Positions 35,317-47,882 of a stretch of DNA of 64,000 nucleotides are shown here, in pieces (position 1 is the stretch's first letter; each line of letters begins with the position of its first letter). The stretch is from contig CM043954.1 in assembly GCA_014529385.2 (NCBI GenBank), forward strand, positions 3,480,501 through 3,544,500. The letters run 5' to 3'. Made by a program: the position numbers and the translations under genes. The stretch comes from Adiantum capillus-veneris. Taxonomy: Eukaryota; Streptophyta; Polypodiopsida; Polypodiales; Pteridaceae. Below the pieces are notes generated by a model. It made no database searches, had not been told where the DNA came from, and saw only the letters and a program-made list of their open reading frames with translations.

Positions 35317-38025
35317 TTAAGCATGCATCTAGTTGATCCCTCTTAGTCCCAAGATGAGTTAGTGAAAAATGTTAGCAGATAGACAATTTCTTTCAGTGTC
35401 TGACTCTGATGGCTTCAAATTAATGTTGTTGATGAAGGAGAATGTGTCCAAATGCTTTGAAACTTTGTGTGGTACATGTTCATAGGGTATCTAAGCTCTC
35501 CATATGGTCAATTTCAAAATCAGGCCAATTTCAAACTCTGCTGAGTCTATCGCGATAGACTCACTATCTTCTCATAGGGGAGGTATTTTTCACATGTGAC
35601 TTCACACTCAGGTTTCCCATGGCTTGTACATGATCTGATTTCATTTTCATCTCAAATGTATGTCAAGAGACTTCCCTTTGGCTCAACTTTGATTTTTCCA
35701 GAAATCCTCCAAGGAGATGTTGGTCTATCTCCCTCATCTTTTGTTGTTTTGGGTCCAAACTTTGAGGGCAATCTTCTGACACCATGCTGAAGCTAGCTAT
35801 TGAATCTAGTTTTTGATCAAGGGTATCTATCTCATTCTGCCTAGTCTATTGCGATAGACTTTGAGTTAGGCTTATTTTGTCAATTTTTAATTATGTAGCC
35901 TTTGGTCTGCCTTCCCCTAGTTGATGTAAGGTCCCTTGAACCTTCACATGTGGATTTCAACTTTCTTTGCTCTTGAGATGTCCTGTTCTGAATCTGGGTT
36001 GTTGTCAAGTCTATCTCATCTTTTCATATGAGTCTATCTTGTCGAAAATTTGGTATACTTTCTTCATTAGCTTCTACAAGTCTATCCCTATGATTATATT
36101 TGAAAAGGACCCTCCCAAAGATAGAGTAGTTAGTCTCTCGTGATAGACTCAGTCCTTGTGCCAGATAGATCAAATTTTGCACTCTGATGTGATATCTGGG
36201 GTCATTACGCCTTGTTAGTCCCATTTATGAAGTCACAATCAAAATTACATGTGTCTAAGTGCATGAGCAAGTCTATCGCGATAGACTCACTATCTTGTCA
36301 TTTTTACAAGTTTTTTTATGTTAGTTGCCCCCCCCTGGTCTTAGTAGGCTCTCCTAGACACACACATTAAGTTTTAACCAATTTGGAAAAGTGTACTCCT
36401 TGTTGGTAGTACTTAGCTATTTTTGGAGTCGGAGTAGACCACTTAGGTGATGGTCGCCGTACTTTCTGGTCATTGTATGACTCAGGCTGACTTTCCTTTC
36501 CTTTTGACCTTCCGTCGGAGCAGTCGGTTGTTCTTTTGGTGCTTACGTCACCAAGAACGACCATTTGGACGCTTTTCTGGCATGTTGCTGGTGTTTTTCC
36601 TCGTGGAAGTGCTTCTTCTTGAGTGGAAACATTCCAACTCGTAGTTGACATCCTTAGGATGTGCCTTGTCAAATTTGGTGTCATTTGGTCACCTAGTCGA
36701 CCCATTAGAGCTTCGTGACACTTTGAGCAGTTTTCATCAGATAGGGACTTTAGGCTCAAGCTTTGACTGACTTTTTCATGGTCTAACCATTCAGTTGGTT
36801 TGTCGAGGTTATTGGCTTGCTGCCTATGAGTTTTGGCTCATTTTTTATCACTTTGGGTCAGTTGCCCTTCTGTAGGCCCTGTGAAATTAGGGTTTTCTGG
36901 GAGGCTTCCTTTGCGCTTCCCGAGGTCATAGGCTTGATCCCTAAGGTATAGGCATTGCGCCTTTCAATTTTGGTTCCATTTGGTGGCCTCTAGGTCTTCC
37001 TAACAACCGGTCTACAGTATGTGTGCACAGGTTGTGATGGTGGTGCTAGTGAGGTTTTGCGACAACATGAAGTATTCAACTGCTAGATGTAGTGTTGACG
37101 AGCATACCTCTCATATCTGATGTCGATCTGGTGACCGTGCGTGATGGATGAGCTCCTGGAAGTCTCGGATGCTGTAGGAAGCTCTCTCTCTCGGAAGGTG
37201 AAATGACGCAAATGAGAGTTTTCTAGCCTATCTTCCCAATATGTGATCGGGGCTTCGACATGAAATTTTCCCATGTTTTACCTGTGGCCATAACTTTTCA
37301 CGAGATGCGGTTTAGGCTCGCAACTTTTCTGATTTGGACCTCGTTTGCTCCAGTTCTGCAATTTTTGCAGATTTCTCCTTTTGGAGGTCCCATCATTACG
37401 GTGGCCAGTTTTGCTCTGTCACCTTCACACTCCATATTTTTTCTGTGTCTTCTTTACCTTGCTCTGATTAGGCGTCTCTTCTGTTGAGTTTCCATCTGGA
37501 TTATGGAATTTTTCTTTATTTTTTGCTAGAAAAATAGCAATTGAGCAAATAAATCCCAAATCAACCCAAAAATAGCAAATCTAACCTAGAAAAATACCAA
37601 TAAATATACTAACACTATGTAGCTCACTCTTCTCTTGTCTATGTACATTCTCGCTCTCAATCGTCAACCTTGGCCTATTTTTGCTGTTTTTCGACAGTTT
37701 TTGGTTAGTTTTGACTCGCTTTACAGTATATACACATCCCTAAGGGCTCATATATGATCATTTGGTCCCCAATTCTGACTAATTACGAGGGAATATTCTT
37801 TTCCCAAAAATCACACAATAAAACGCAAAATTGGTTGAAAAATCAATCACAAACATTTCCCTCTAATATATGACGTGAGTCTGCATTTGGAATGCCTCCC
37901 CCCCTCCTGGTCGGAGTCCTCCTGGACAACAGGGTATCGTAAAGGGTATGTGATTTGCATGGGCATTAACTCGTGCTAATGCAGGCCTTGTAAGGTAGCC
38001 CTATATGCATGCACAGTCAATGCAT
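35317..38025. other. Gypsy-2 noncoding spacer with 18-bp palindromes
   Basis: About 2.7 kb without supported coding sequence between two accessory ORFs. It holds copies of AGTCTATCGCGATAGACT at 35543-35562 (extended to a perfect 20-bp palindrome), 35843-35860, 36132-36149 and 36270-36287, plus half copies such as AAGTCTATCCCTATG near 36075. The same motif recurs in the leader at 48212-48814. Confidence 0.7.
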
Positions 38026-38071
38026 TTAGAAAAAATTTATGTGGTGTAAGAGGAAGGTATAAGCGATACGC

Positions 38072-39373
38072 TTATTGGCATTCATCGGTGAGATTTCCTG
38101 TGGTAACCTGAGTTGGCTGGCAGATTTTCTCGGCGATGAGAAGTTGTAATTCTGCCGCTCGTTGTTTGATGGTCTTCCAAGGTTTTTGAACTTTTGTTTG
38201 TGCCTCCGCTGAAGTCGATATGGTTGTATTCTTTGTTGCATGTTCTTGTTGAACTTCTTTTCGTTTCCATATCTTTTTGTTGACTTTGTTTGCACAGATA
38301 CTCGTGTTTGTTGTCCTTGATGCTACTTGTTTCGGCGTGATGGCTGTATGGTCTAGCTTGTCATTGGCAGTTGTAGACAACTGTTCGTTGGTCTTCTTCG
38401 GCATCCATACCTGTGTTGTTGGCTTGTTTTGAATTGGTACTTTTGGACGCCATACCAATATAGTCCATTGCGGATTCTTCTTGTTAATAACTGTTCTTTG
38501 AAGCTTTGCTTTCGTAGGGTTATTTTTCTTTTCTTCAGTCAAATCCCTTACAGGAATTAAGCTGTCTTGCCTAAGCCAAAATTGATATTTCCGCCCTTGA
38601 TGAAATTGTGCCTCGGATAGATCTGTACATCGCACCCACACTTGCCTGGTTCCCTACATGATTGTTGTCTTTTGATAATACATTTCTTGCCATCCAAACT
38701 TTGATTGTTGTTGATTAGTGCGTTGCGGATGTACGGACTCCTATCTCCACATTGATACATATTTATCATATGATAGGAAGGGTTCTGAAAAGTTGTCATT
38801 TCTGAACAGTGCTTCATTAGTATCCAAATCAATGAATACTTTGTTAACTTTCATCCACGACACTGCTAAGATACACGGCGTTCTTGATCTATTTGGTGGC
38901 AGCACATGGAACTTATGAGTGTACGTGTGCCCCAGCACTGTGATTGGTAACATAATAGACCACAAAGTGGTCACCTCATCACCCGATGCGACTTTTAGCT
39001 TGTGTGTTTCTGTGAATTTCGTCATTGGTCCAAGTTTTTGAAAGAGCTCAAAGCTGATGACATTCAATTTCGCCCCAGTGTCAAGCAATGCATAGGTTTC
39101 TACTTGTTCTGTGCCTACATATGCTTTAATGTAAGGACTACACCACGTGTTCTCGTCCTGAGCCATAAGGTCTGTGATTGTCCTTGCTAGTTTTTCACTT
39201 TGTATATCTGCTTCGATTGTTTGGATTGTTGGAAGAGGATATTCTTCAGTCATCATCGGTGTGACCATGTTTATTGTCCTCAGAAACTGCTTTCGCTTAG
39301 CAATGCATTCCTTGGCTTCTTGTTGTGCCTGGTCATTAACTCGTTGTTGTTCCTTGTCTATAGGCTTTGCCAT
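38072..39373 (-). pseudogene. Gypsy-2 second retropepsin ORF, downstream of integrase
   Basis: The ORF starts at ATG 39373 (MAKPIDKEQQRVNDQAQQEA) and overlaps the integrase ORF end (39336) by 38 bp in another frame. It contains VETYALLDTGAKLNVISFEL, the DTGA active site of an aspartic protease with the following hydrophobic strand. A flap-like KVASGDEVTTL and CILAVSWMKVNKVFIDL follow, as in the second half of retropepsins. After a frame change near 38750-38640 a basic Lys/Gln/Thr-rich tail follows to 38072, with VWRPKVP and VWMPKK repeats that may bind nucleic acid. A protease gene after integrase is not part of the standard gypsy layout, where protease precedes RT; this element has that one as well. 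Confidence 0.75.
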
Positions 39374-40937
39374 AATGCAATTGAAACAACATCCCAGGAG
39401 TTAGAGGTAGATGATACTTTTTCAAACGACACCCATTAATCCAATTCAGCATTTCTTTTCCATCTAGTGTCGACAGTTTTACTGCTCCGCTAGATGAGAT
39501 ATCTTGGATCAAATAAGGCCCCATTCCTCTTTTCTTTAGTTTTTTGGCATGTTGTTTAAGGGTGTATACCAAGACATAGTCCCCCGTTTTAAAGTCCTTG
39601 TTTTTTGACATGTTTGTCAAAAAACTCTTTTTGTTGTCTTTTCTTGGCAAAAATGGTTGCTACCACATTGAGTCGTAACTCGTCTAGTTTTTCTAGGTCA
39701 TCTAACCGTTCTAAAAGCTCATGGCCCGTCCAGTCCAACCGTTTAGCTACCCTTAGCGTTGGAATAAAAAATTCAATAACCAGTATTGCATTTAACCCAT
39801 ACACCATATTAAATGGTGTAGATTGTGTGTTGTTTTATATGCAACTCGATAATCCCACAATGCTGAATATAGCATTTGATCCCAGTCCGTTCTTGTTTCA
39901 CTAACTAGTTTCATAAGAACTGTGCACAGTATTTTGTTGGTCGCTTCTACTTGGCCATTGGCTTGTGGATGGTAGGGTGCAGATTTGCGATGAATTAACA
40001 TAAACTCAGTCAAGAGATGTTCGATAACTTCATTTACAAAGTGCGTCCCTCTATCACTCACCAGCTCGATTGGCAGGCCATATCGTGTAAACACATATTC
40101 ATATAAGAATTGTGCTGTGGTTCTAGCATCTGCCTTTGTTGTGGCTTTTGCTTCCACCCATTTGGTCATATAATCAGTGGCCACTATGATGTATTGTGCT
40201 TGTGAATGATAAGCTGGTGGAGTAATAGGACCAACAAAGTCCAATCCCCATTTAGCGAATGCTCGAGCACTCATCATTGGTCTTAAAGGCATGTCGTCTC
40301 TCTTAACTCGCACTTTAGTGCGTTGACATTCATCACACCTTTTCACGAATTTTGCTGCATCTTGAATCATGGTCGGCCACCATATGCCTGCAATCATAAT
40401 GATTTTTACGATTCTCTCCGCCGAAAAATGATCCCCTACTATGCCTGCATGGGCTTGCTCCAATAATGGAAAGTAGTCATTTTCATGAGGAACTATCCTC
40501 AACTGGTCATCGGTTCCTCTTTTATACAATTGGTCACTAATGATGGTATACCTATTCGCTTCGATTTGTAAAGCCTTTTGTCTGGATTTAGACCAATCTC
40601 CTGGCAACTCCCTATTAGTCAAATATTCCACAATAGCATGACTCCATGCTGGTGCTATCGTCACTTGGTATAATGTGGCATAATCCACAGTGGTATTGGC
40701 TGTGCAAAAGTTGCATTTCTTGATGTAATTAGCTACATCGCCTGCCATTCCATGCCAATACACTCCAAGTCTTCATAATCGTTCATAAGTTATTTGATTT
40801 CCTCAATAGAAACCCCCTGTCTGTGTATGTGTCTCCTCTAGATACGCGTCGTACACCTCTGGGCCTATACACAACCTTAGAATCCCATCGTTACCATGAT
40901 GATACATTCTTCCCGCAAGCATAGTGTAATTTTGTGC
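39336..40937 (-). pseudogene. Gypsy-2 integrase with two successive zinc-finger-like modules
   Basis: First module (about 40915-40690): TMLAGRMYHHGNDGILRLC, then EETHTQTGGFY, YWHGMAGDVANYIKKCNFC, with stops. Second (about 40580-40310): YTIISDQLYKRGTDDQLRI, LLEQAHAGIVGDHFSAERIV, WWPTMIQDAAKFVKRCDEC, a complete H-H-C-C domain. The catalytic core has WGLDFVGP, SDRGTHF and QVEATNK for the D-D-E triad (40260-39930). The C-terminal part (39807-39336) has GPYLIQDISSSGAVKLSTLD and NWINGCRLKKYH, a GPY/F-type tail without chromodomain. Integrase inserts the cDNA into the genome. Confidence 0.85.
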
Positions 40938-42290
40938 TTATCTAACGTCTTCCACCGTCTGTCTTTCGTCAAGATTCATCCCATATGTCAGCAACGGAAT
41001 AATATTCTCTGACCACTTCCGTACCATCTCTATATTAAATAGGTATGCGTCTGGGAGATCATCATCTACACCAGTAGCCTTTTCGCCATTCGGTAATCGA
41101 GAAAGGTGGTCTGCTCTTTGATGAGTTTTTCCTTTCTTTACTACTATCGTAAAATCAAACTCGAGCAACACAATGAACCATCTTACAATTCGTCCCATGT
41201 TACAAGGTTTGTTTACTAAGTACAAAAGTGCCTAATGATCCACAAAAAATATAAATTTTTTCGCAAGCAAATAATGATGAAATTTCTTTACCGCGTATAT
41301 CATACCTAATCCTTCTCTTTCAGTGGTGGTATAATTCTTCTCTGCGCTATTGAGTTATCTACTAGCATAACTAATGGGAAAATCTGTATTACCCTCTCCT
41401 AGTTGTGCTAATATATATCCTATCTGCAAATGCCGAAGCATCTACATGTACATGAAAAATCTTTGACCAATCCGGCGCTTTTAGAATTGGTGCAGATACC
41501 AGTGCATCTTTTATTTTCTGGAATGACTCCTCACATTCGTCGGTCCATATGAAGATCGTGATCAGACTATACAAGGGTTTTGCTATTACAACATACATGT
41601 AGATTAAACGTCGGTAGTATCCACAATGTCCCATAAGTGATTGTACCTCTCGTACAGTGTTTGGTCTTGGCAATTCTATGATCACCTTTACCTTGTCTTC
41701 ATCAATGGTAATTCCATTAGCCAATACTATGTGGCCTAGGATCTTGCCTTGTCGTACCATGAATACACATTTTTATGGGTTGAGGCAAATCCTATACGTT
41801 CTGCATTTTTCGAATACCTTTCTAAGATGATCTATATGGTCTTCTCTCAATAGAGAATAGACACACAAGTCATCCATGTAAATATCCAAAAACATTCGCA
41901 AGTATTCTTTGAAAGCATGTGTCATTAATGTCTCAAATGTGGCTGGAGCATTGGTCAAGCCAAATGGCATTACCCTAAACGCATATATGCCCCATTCAGT
42001 TGCAAATGCTGTTTTGTATGATCTTCTAGTTTAACCCCCAATTGGTTATAACGAGAGAATCCGTCCTTAAAGTTATAGGCCTGCTTGCCTGCTACTCGTT
42101 CTAGGACGTGTTCCGTGATAAGAAGAGGATAGTTGTCCCTTATTGTTGCTGCATTCTTGATATTCGCACACACCCGTAATCTCCCGTTTTTCTTAGGTAC
42201 CACCACGATTGGCGACACCCAGTCAATGTGCTCTATCTCATAAATAAATTCAACATCCATAAGTTTTTCTATCTTGTCTTGATCCTTTTG
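40938..42290 (-). pseudogene. Gypsy-2 reverse transcriptase and RNase H
   Basis: 42260-41970 has WVSPIVVVPKKNGRLRVCAN and FKDGFSRYNQLGV. 41970-41773 has MPFGLTNAPATFETLM and the catalytic IYMDDLCVYS. 41760-41389 has LGHIVLANGITIDEDKV, the thumb, and FHVHVDASAFA, the first RNase H aspartate. 41225-40938 has LVNKPCNMGRIVRWFIVLLE and QRADHLSRLPNG, the RNase H end. An additional archaeal-type RNase H, known from Tat elements, is not evident. Stops and frameshifts occur between each piece. Confidence 0.88.
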
Positions 42291-42387
42291 GCGAATGTCT
42301 GATTGTACGTGTACGGACGTTGTTTGCTTGGCTTTGCATCCGACTTTTGAGGGATCGAATGTTCACAAATGTTAGGATCCACCCCCT

Positions 42388-43962
42388 TCAGATCTTTGTA
42401 TGACCAGGCAAATACATCACGAAATAGGCTTTAAGCGTTTTGATCAGTAAGTCCTCTTCTTCCTGGCTTAGATCAGTGGCAATGTAAGCAGGTCGAGGAC
42501 TTTCTACCGGCTCTGCTAGGTCTATTTTCTTGGCGTTCTCTGGCCCATCATAGGACTCGTTGGGTTTAGGATCTCTCATCGGTTGCTGGACCACCAATTT
42601 TCTCTCCTGAATGGTGTACTTACAATAGTGAGGAGGTACATCTATCTCTTTACTCCCATCACTAGCGTTCGATCCATCGCTACTTTCCATCTCAGTTTTC
42701 CATACATTTTTCAGCTTTTGTTTCAAATCATTGTATTTCTTTTTCTACTCAACTTTTGTCATAATTAGATCTCCAAAGACATCTAATATTTCCTTCGCAA
42801 CTCTCTTTTTTGCCTTGCTGGTTTTCTTAAATTTCAACAGTCTTGCCTTGAAACCTAGGTCTTCAGCAATCTTAAGAAACCTTCCTGACACTTTATCCTT
42901 AGCACAATCAACAGCATGAATGTTCATAAGGAAATGTGTCTTACTCATGAACTCAGGCATGGGTCTAAACCTAGTCGGTAGACTTTTATGGTGTCGCCTA
43001 CTCTTGTATCTTTTTGGCGTCTCACACTTTGGTTCAGGAAGTTGTAAAAGACGTCATTATCTTGATCCTGATGGTCGTCTTCTTCCATATTTTCCGACTT
43101 CTCATCATCCGCATTATCTTCGTTTTCACATTGATAAGAAGAATCATAAAATTCTTCTCCATCCTGCTCGATGTTTTTAGTGGGTATGTCCACATAACCC
43201 ACTATCTTAATATCAAGTTTCGTTTCCGTTTGATTGACCCTCGCATTCTCGGTGTCTCCTTCGTTCTCGTCTTCCTCCACAATTTTGCTCAACATGTAGT
43301 ATGGTACAATATCGTATCCATTCTCGTCACAAAATTTTGTGGGAGTGACTTCATTGATACACACATCCAAGTAGCCAAAATTTGAGACCATTCTAGGGGT
43401 TCAAGCTTCTCTTCAGGGAAGGGCTCTCGTATATAGGAATCATCTTCCAATACCCTCTCTAGTGTCCTTTCATTGTGGTTGAATTCACTACATTGAGATG
43501 CTCCGCACATCCACATCTCCTTTTTCTTACAGAACCACGCTGGGACTTCTGATCCACTAATGGTGGCTGAGTCGAAATCTTCCACAGGTGTTCTTGTGAC
43601 ATCATGGTAGCTGTGATTCCTCATATTTACACGTGTAGTGGTTTCAGCATATCTTAGATACAAATAATCATACCCCCAGTCCTGCACCATCTTGAGTTGC
43701 CTCATGAACGGCCTACCAAGGATAATTTCATAATTGTTTTTCTTTCCAAAATCTACTATGGGAAATGTATGTTCATACTCTATTCCACATGAAGATACCA
43801 CAATTTCCTCAAGCAATCCTATAGGTCTTTCTATGTGCCCATCTGCTAGTTGCAATTTCATTCTATTTGTTCGTATTGCCGATTTTCCCCATTTTTTCCA
43901 TAGCAATTTGGTAGCAATGGCAATGCCAGCTCCGCTATCACTCTATGCCGTTATACTTGATT
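42388..43962 (-). pseudogene. Gypsy-2 first protease and protease-RT linker
   Basis: At about 43945-43930 the minus strand encodes DSGAGIAIATKLLWKKWGKS, the retropepsin active site, one frame off the upstream linker ORF (which ends NGIE then stop at 43938). 43906-43289 continues QLADGHIERPIGLLEEIVVS and YEIILGRPFMRQL, the second protease half. 43391-42388 is an acidic linker (ENEDNADDEKSENMEEDDHQ) leading to RT; its pieces at 42960-42745 and 42726-42388 are in different frames. Confidence 0.75.
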
Positions 43963-45232
43963 GGTAGAGTAGTTTTTCCATCTTCACCCTCACAATACTC
44001 TCCAACTTTGTTGAGAGGCACTGGTCTAGTGTTGACTCTCTTCGGTTCTATGTCATTAAGCTCAGTTTCGAAGAACTTAAGAGGAGTCCTTATACCAAAT
44101 TTCTCAAGACATTTGCCCACTTCCATCCACATGCTTGGCCTAATTTTTAACAATTCTGCCAATGTGATTGTACACTTGACCGGAATAGACAACAAGTCTG
44201 TCAAAATTTTAGTGTCCAATTGATTTGACCCGCCTATTCTTTGAGAAGGTACCCTTTGAATTTCTGACTTTGCCTTGTAGTCTCCCATGTATGGTGGCAA
44301 AGTTTTGAGTGATGCTCGTCTGCTATATTCTGATGCAACTGAACCATCATCCCCTTGAAATGATTTAGCGTCTAAAGCCCATGGTGATTTATTCAAGTTC
44401 AACTCCGAGAAAGGCGCCGACTCGGCTGTTTTTGTCTCATAATTTTCTTGAGCTTTTCTCACCGTTTCCCATAGATCTTCAGGCCATTTTTCTTCCACAA
44501 TGGGTGCATATGGTGGAAAACCCTTCAGTGATTCATCAATGCTATTAGGCACGACTCTTGCATCCTCTACATCAGGCAAGGATTTAACGTTTTCTATCTT
44601 GTCAGGTACCCTTTGTTCAGTTTTGATAGGTGTTTCATTGTTTGGTGGTTTGATTATTCTATCCTTCACTTCCACAGGTGGAGGCTCTAGTAAGGCTTCT
44701 ACAGTTTCAATCAACTGCTTGCACATCTCTAGTCTCTGTTTTTCTATCTCTGGATATGGATATGTCATCCATCTTTGCTCTAGAGTCTGTCTGTTTTTCA
44801 ATCTTTCTTCATAGGCTTGCAAGATTGCATCCAAGGGTTCATTGACCTTTCTTCATAGGCTTGAAAGATTGCATCCAAGGGTTCATTGACCTTATCTACC
44901 AATACAGACCCTCTTGAGCTTGCACTCCTAGGTCCCTCCATTGATTTTAGAGAGTCTGACTCTCTCTACTGTTTAAGTTGCTCTCGAGCCATTGTTAGCT
45001 CAGCTTCTACAGCCTTCTGTTTTTGTTCACGTCTAGCTTTGATTTTCGCTCTTCGTTCTTTCCAAGGATTATCACGACTGACGCTAGACTTGTCAGTCTT
45101 GATTTCCTCTTGATTTTCATCCCTACTCTTGGGTTGATTGTCATCTTTCCTTGTTTGGGCTCTCCTCAAGACCTTAACAGGAATTGTAGTTTCGTTTTCT
45201 GACCCTCCACTGTAAGGCATTGCTTCCAGCAA
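43938..45232 (-). pseudogene. Gypsy-2 gag-protease linker region
   Basis: 45232-44966 is Lys/Arg/Glu-rich (WKERRAKIKARREQKQKAVE) and probably coiled coil. 44834-43938 (298 codons) is Pro/Glu-rich (EPPPVEVKDRIIKPPNNETP) and has LTDLLSIPVKCTITLAELLK followed by RPSMWMEVG, the segment that usually precedes the protease in such elements. A 44-bp tandem duplication (44804-44891) between them shifts the frame. Confidence 0.65.
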
Positions 45233-47338
45233 TGTTCAAAGTAGTCTTTGCTCCTTTGCTCAGGTTCTTACGGCAATCAGGAATCAAGTGAGTAATTCCA
45301 CACTCGGTGCAATATGCGTTGACCCTAATGATTTCATCATGAGGACAGTCTCTTAGCCAATGGTCTCCACCACACTTGTAGTACCAGGGTCCCTTAGGCT
45401 GTTGAGGTGCTCCTTGAACTCCTCTTTGTTGGTGTGCATGCCTCTTCCCACCCATGCCTCCATTGGCTATGAACAACAGTGTTCGTTCATCCAAGTTGTA
45501 TCTTCCTTCTCCTGCTGCATGTGAAGCTGTTGGTGGTCCTGTACTTCCAATCATGCTCCAAGGTTCTGGCATTAGGGGTTCTTCCGGTGTATAATAGACA
45601 GGATTTGCTACATATCCATTGGAATCATCGGAATATGCATGCATAGGTACCAAATCCTTCTCTTCTGGTTCGTTTACCGTTGGTGTGTATCTTATGCCTG
45701 CCGTCTTACTCCTGGTAGGGGTGGTTGTTGCCCCAATACTGGTTGTGGTCTTTCAACACCTACAGGTCCAGGTAGGTTGCCTGCTTGATACCTAGGCATC
45801 GGTGGGAGTTGAGGAGATGCTGCCTGAACTTGGGGAGCATATGGTCGCTCTCTCACATATCCCTTGTTATAATAACATTCCTCCGTCACATGGTTTGTCC
45901 ATTTTTGTTCAATGGCTCATGACTTCGGCTGCTTAGCCTGAGGCTTGGCATACATATTAATTTTTTTTAGCACTTCCTCTACAAGATGCTCTTGGCTTAC
46001 AACTACTTCTCCTTTCGATGTTGTCTTAGCGGACTTGCTTCCACTTTGTTGTGAGGATGAATCGTCATCAAGATCCTTGAATTCACCCTCATTGTAGACC
46101 GCACCATTTTCTACAAGGTAAATAGCCTCCTTAGTTAACTCATTTAACGTCGTGCTCCTCTTCATATGTAAGTCCTTCTGGAGATCTGCGTTCCTTAGTC
46201 CTTGAATAAATATAAGCATAAGTCTGGACTGAGTTGGCAGTTCTTCCACTGGGCAGAACTTCACATATCTTTTTAGTCGTAGGGTTGCCTTTCGCACAGA
46301 TTTCCCATATTTTTGTTTGAACTTATGGATTTGTGAGACTGTATTATGAGCTATCCCCCTTTGTGAGAATTCCTCAATAAACTCGTCAAAAACCTCCTCC
46401 ATAGACTCGAAATCTCTACGCTCCACAAAGTCAAACCAAGTAGCGGCATCCTCCTCTAGAGTAAGCCCAAACCCTGCAAATTGAGTAGGGAAGTCCAACA
46501 CTTCTTCAACTCTAATTACACGCACAAAGGCTGCTACATGATCCCTAGGATCTCTGTTTCCCGTGTATTTCTTGTTTACCCATTTTTGCACCTGCGAAGG
46601 TCTAATTCTACGATGGTCTACAAATCTCATCATTGGTTCTCCTCGTCCTACTCGATATACCTCCTCTGGCCTTCGGTAGTGGGAGGGTTCCTCTCCCAGA
46701 GGTGCCCCTAAGCCATAATTTTTGATGGTTTTTGTAAGAGGTGGTTCATCTCTTTGAACTCGTTCTATGGGTTGTGTTCTAGGCTGTGTCGACTCTTGAG
46801 TTTTTGGCTTACTCTCACCTTGATATTGTGAATAGAGTGGTGGTTCTTGTAAATCTCTTAGCCCTCTTGCAGCTGGATAACCATATCTGTTTCGGTTTTG
46901 TTCTAATGTCGCACTTTGTTGAAGCCATGCCTGCAATGATGGTTGGGTTGCTTGTTGGTTCTGGTAGTTGAACGTATGTTGTCGGTTAGAATATGACGTT
47001 GTCTCATACTCTTCTGAAAATGGATTTGTTGACTTGCTAGGGGTATACGTGGACCTTGGTACTTCTTCGGGGGCATATGTTGATGTTTTTGGACCTGTTG
47101 CCTTTCCTACCTCCTCTGGGAGGATGCGTTTGTATTCTTGCCCATGCATGTCAACAAAAATGATATCCTTCCCCATAGCAATTTCATAAGAGAATAAGTA
47201 AAGAACCTTGTCTTTGCTTAATTCATTTGGGTAGGGTTCTTTGCATCGAAAATAAGAGACTACTCCCTCGCTCTCATGCTTGTAAATTCCCACATTCTCA
47301 TTATAGATAGAGACCCTGGTTGTTTTTTTATCATACAT
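45174..47338 (-). pseudogene. Gypsy-2 gag
   Basis: 47338-45917 is open for 473 codons. After a Thr/Ser/Pro-rich N-terminus come VQKWVNKKYTGNRDPRDHVA, FGLTLEEDAATWFDFVERRD, FDEFIEEFSQRGIAHNTVSQ and RSRLMLIFIQGL-type text, the Retrotrans_gag capsid domain. 45889-45692 is a Pro/Gln-rich stretch. 45653-45174 has two zinc-knuckle-like units, YYKCGGDHWLRDC (first Cys replaced by Tyr) and CTECGITHLIPDC. The length and arrangement fit gag of large non-chromovirus gypsy elements. Frames change at about 45900 and 45690. Confidence 0.85.
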
Positions 47339-47348
47339 AAAAAGAGCT

Positions 47349-47882
47349 CTAGGTCAGTAAATTTTTGGAGGCGGTTTTTGAGACCATTTTTCCTTTTGCC
47401 ACATTATCTCCATATCTGTTGTAATCCTTAGGGTTGCTAACTATCAGATAGTGGTTCCCCTTTTCATCTCGGAATCTATCTCCATCATCATAGACTTGAA
47501 TTATCTCTAGTCTCTGAGACGGTCTTTCTTCTATACAAATACACTTGCGTCCCCGATAGACAGAATAAACTAGGGCTCCCCTAGAGTTTGTTCCTTCTAA
47601 GAAGATTATAGTGAACTTGGAATCGTTCAAAGGGTTCTAGGAGGTACTTCCTCCTAGCATTGGTCCTTCACCAGAGAAACCTCCTGGCTGTTCACTCCCC
47701 ATCATGAAGAAGGACTTATCTGATGAAGTGTCAGTATCACTACCCTCCTCAATGATCGGTGCTAATGGGTCTAGCATTGTCTGAGTTACACTCTCCTTAG
47801 TGGACGTGGTGCTTACTTGACTTTTGACACTTTTATCTCCTGACTTAAAAAAGGCTGCTGACCTTAAATACATAAGACTCAA
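47349..47882 (-). pseudogene. Gypsy-2 small ORF before gag
   Basis: Two adjoining frames, 47882-47637 (Ser/Thr-rich, TQTMLDPLAPIIEEGSDTDT) and 47630-47349 (LVYSVYRGRKCICIEERPSQ, FRDEKGNHYLIVSNPKDYNR), precede gag. They may be the N-terminal extension of the gag polyprotein split by stops. No family is recognised. Confidence 0.5.

Noticed and set aside
43014-44814. Plus-strand frames across the gypsy-2 linker
   Set aside because: They lie opposite to longer minus-strand frames with gag-pol features.
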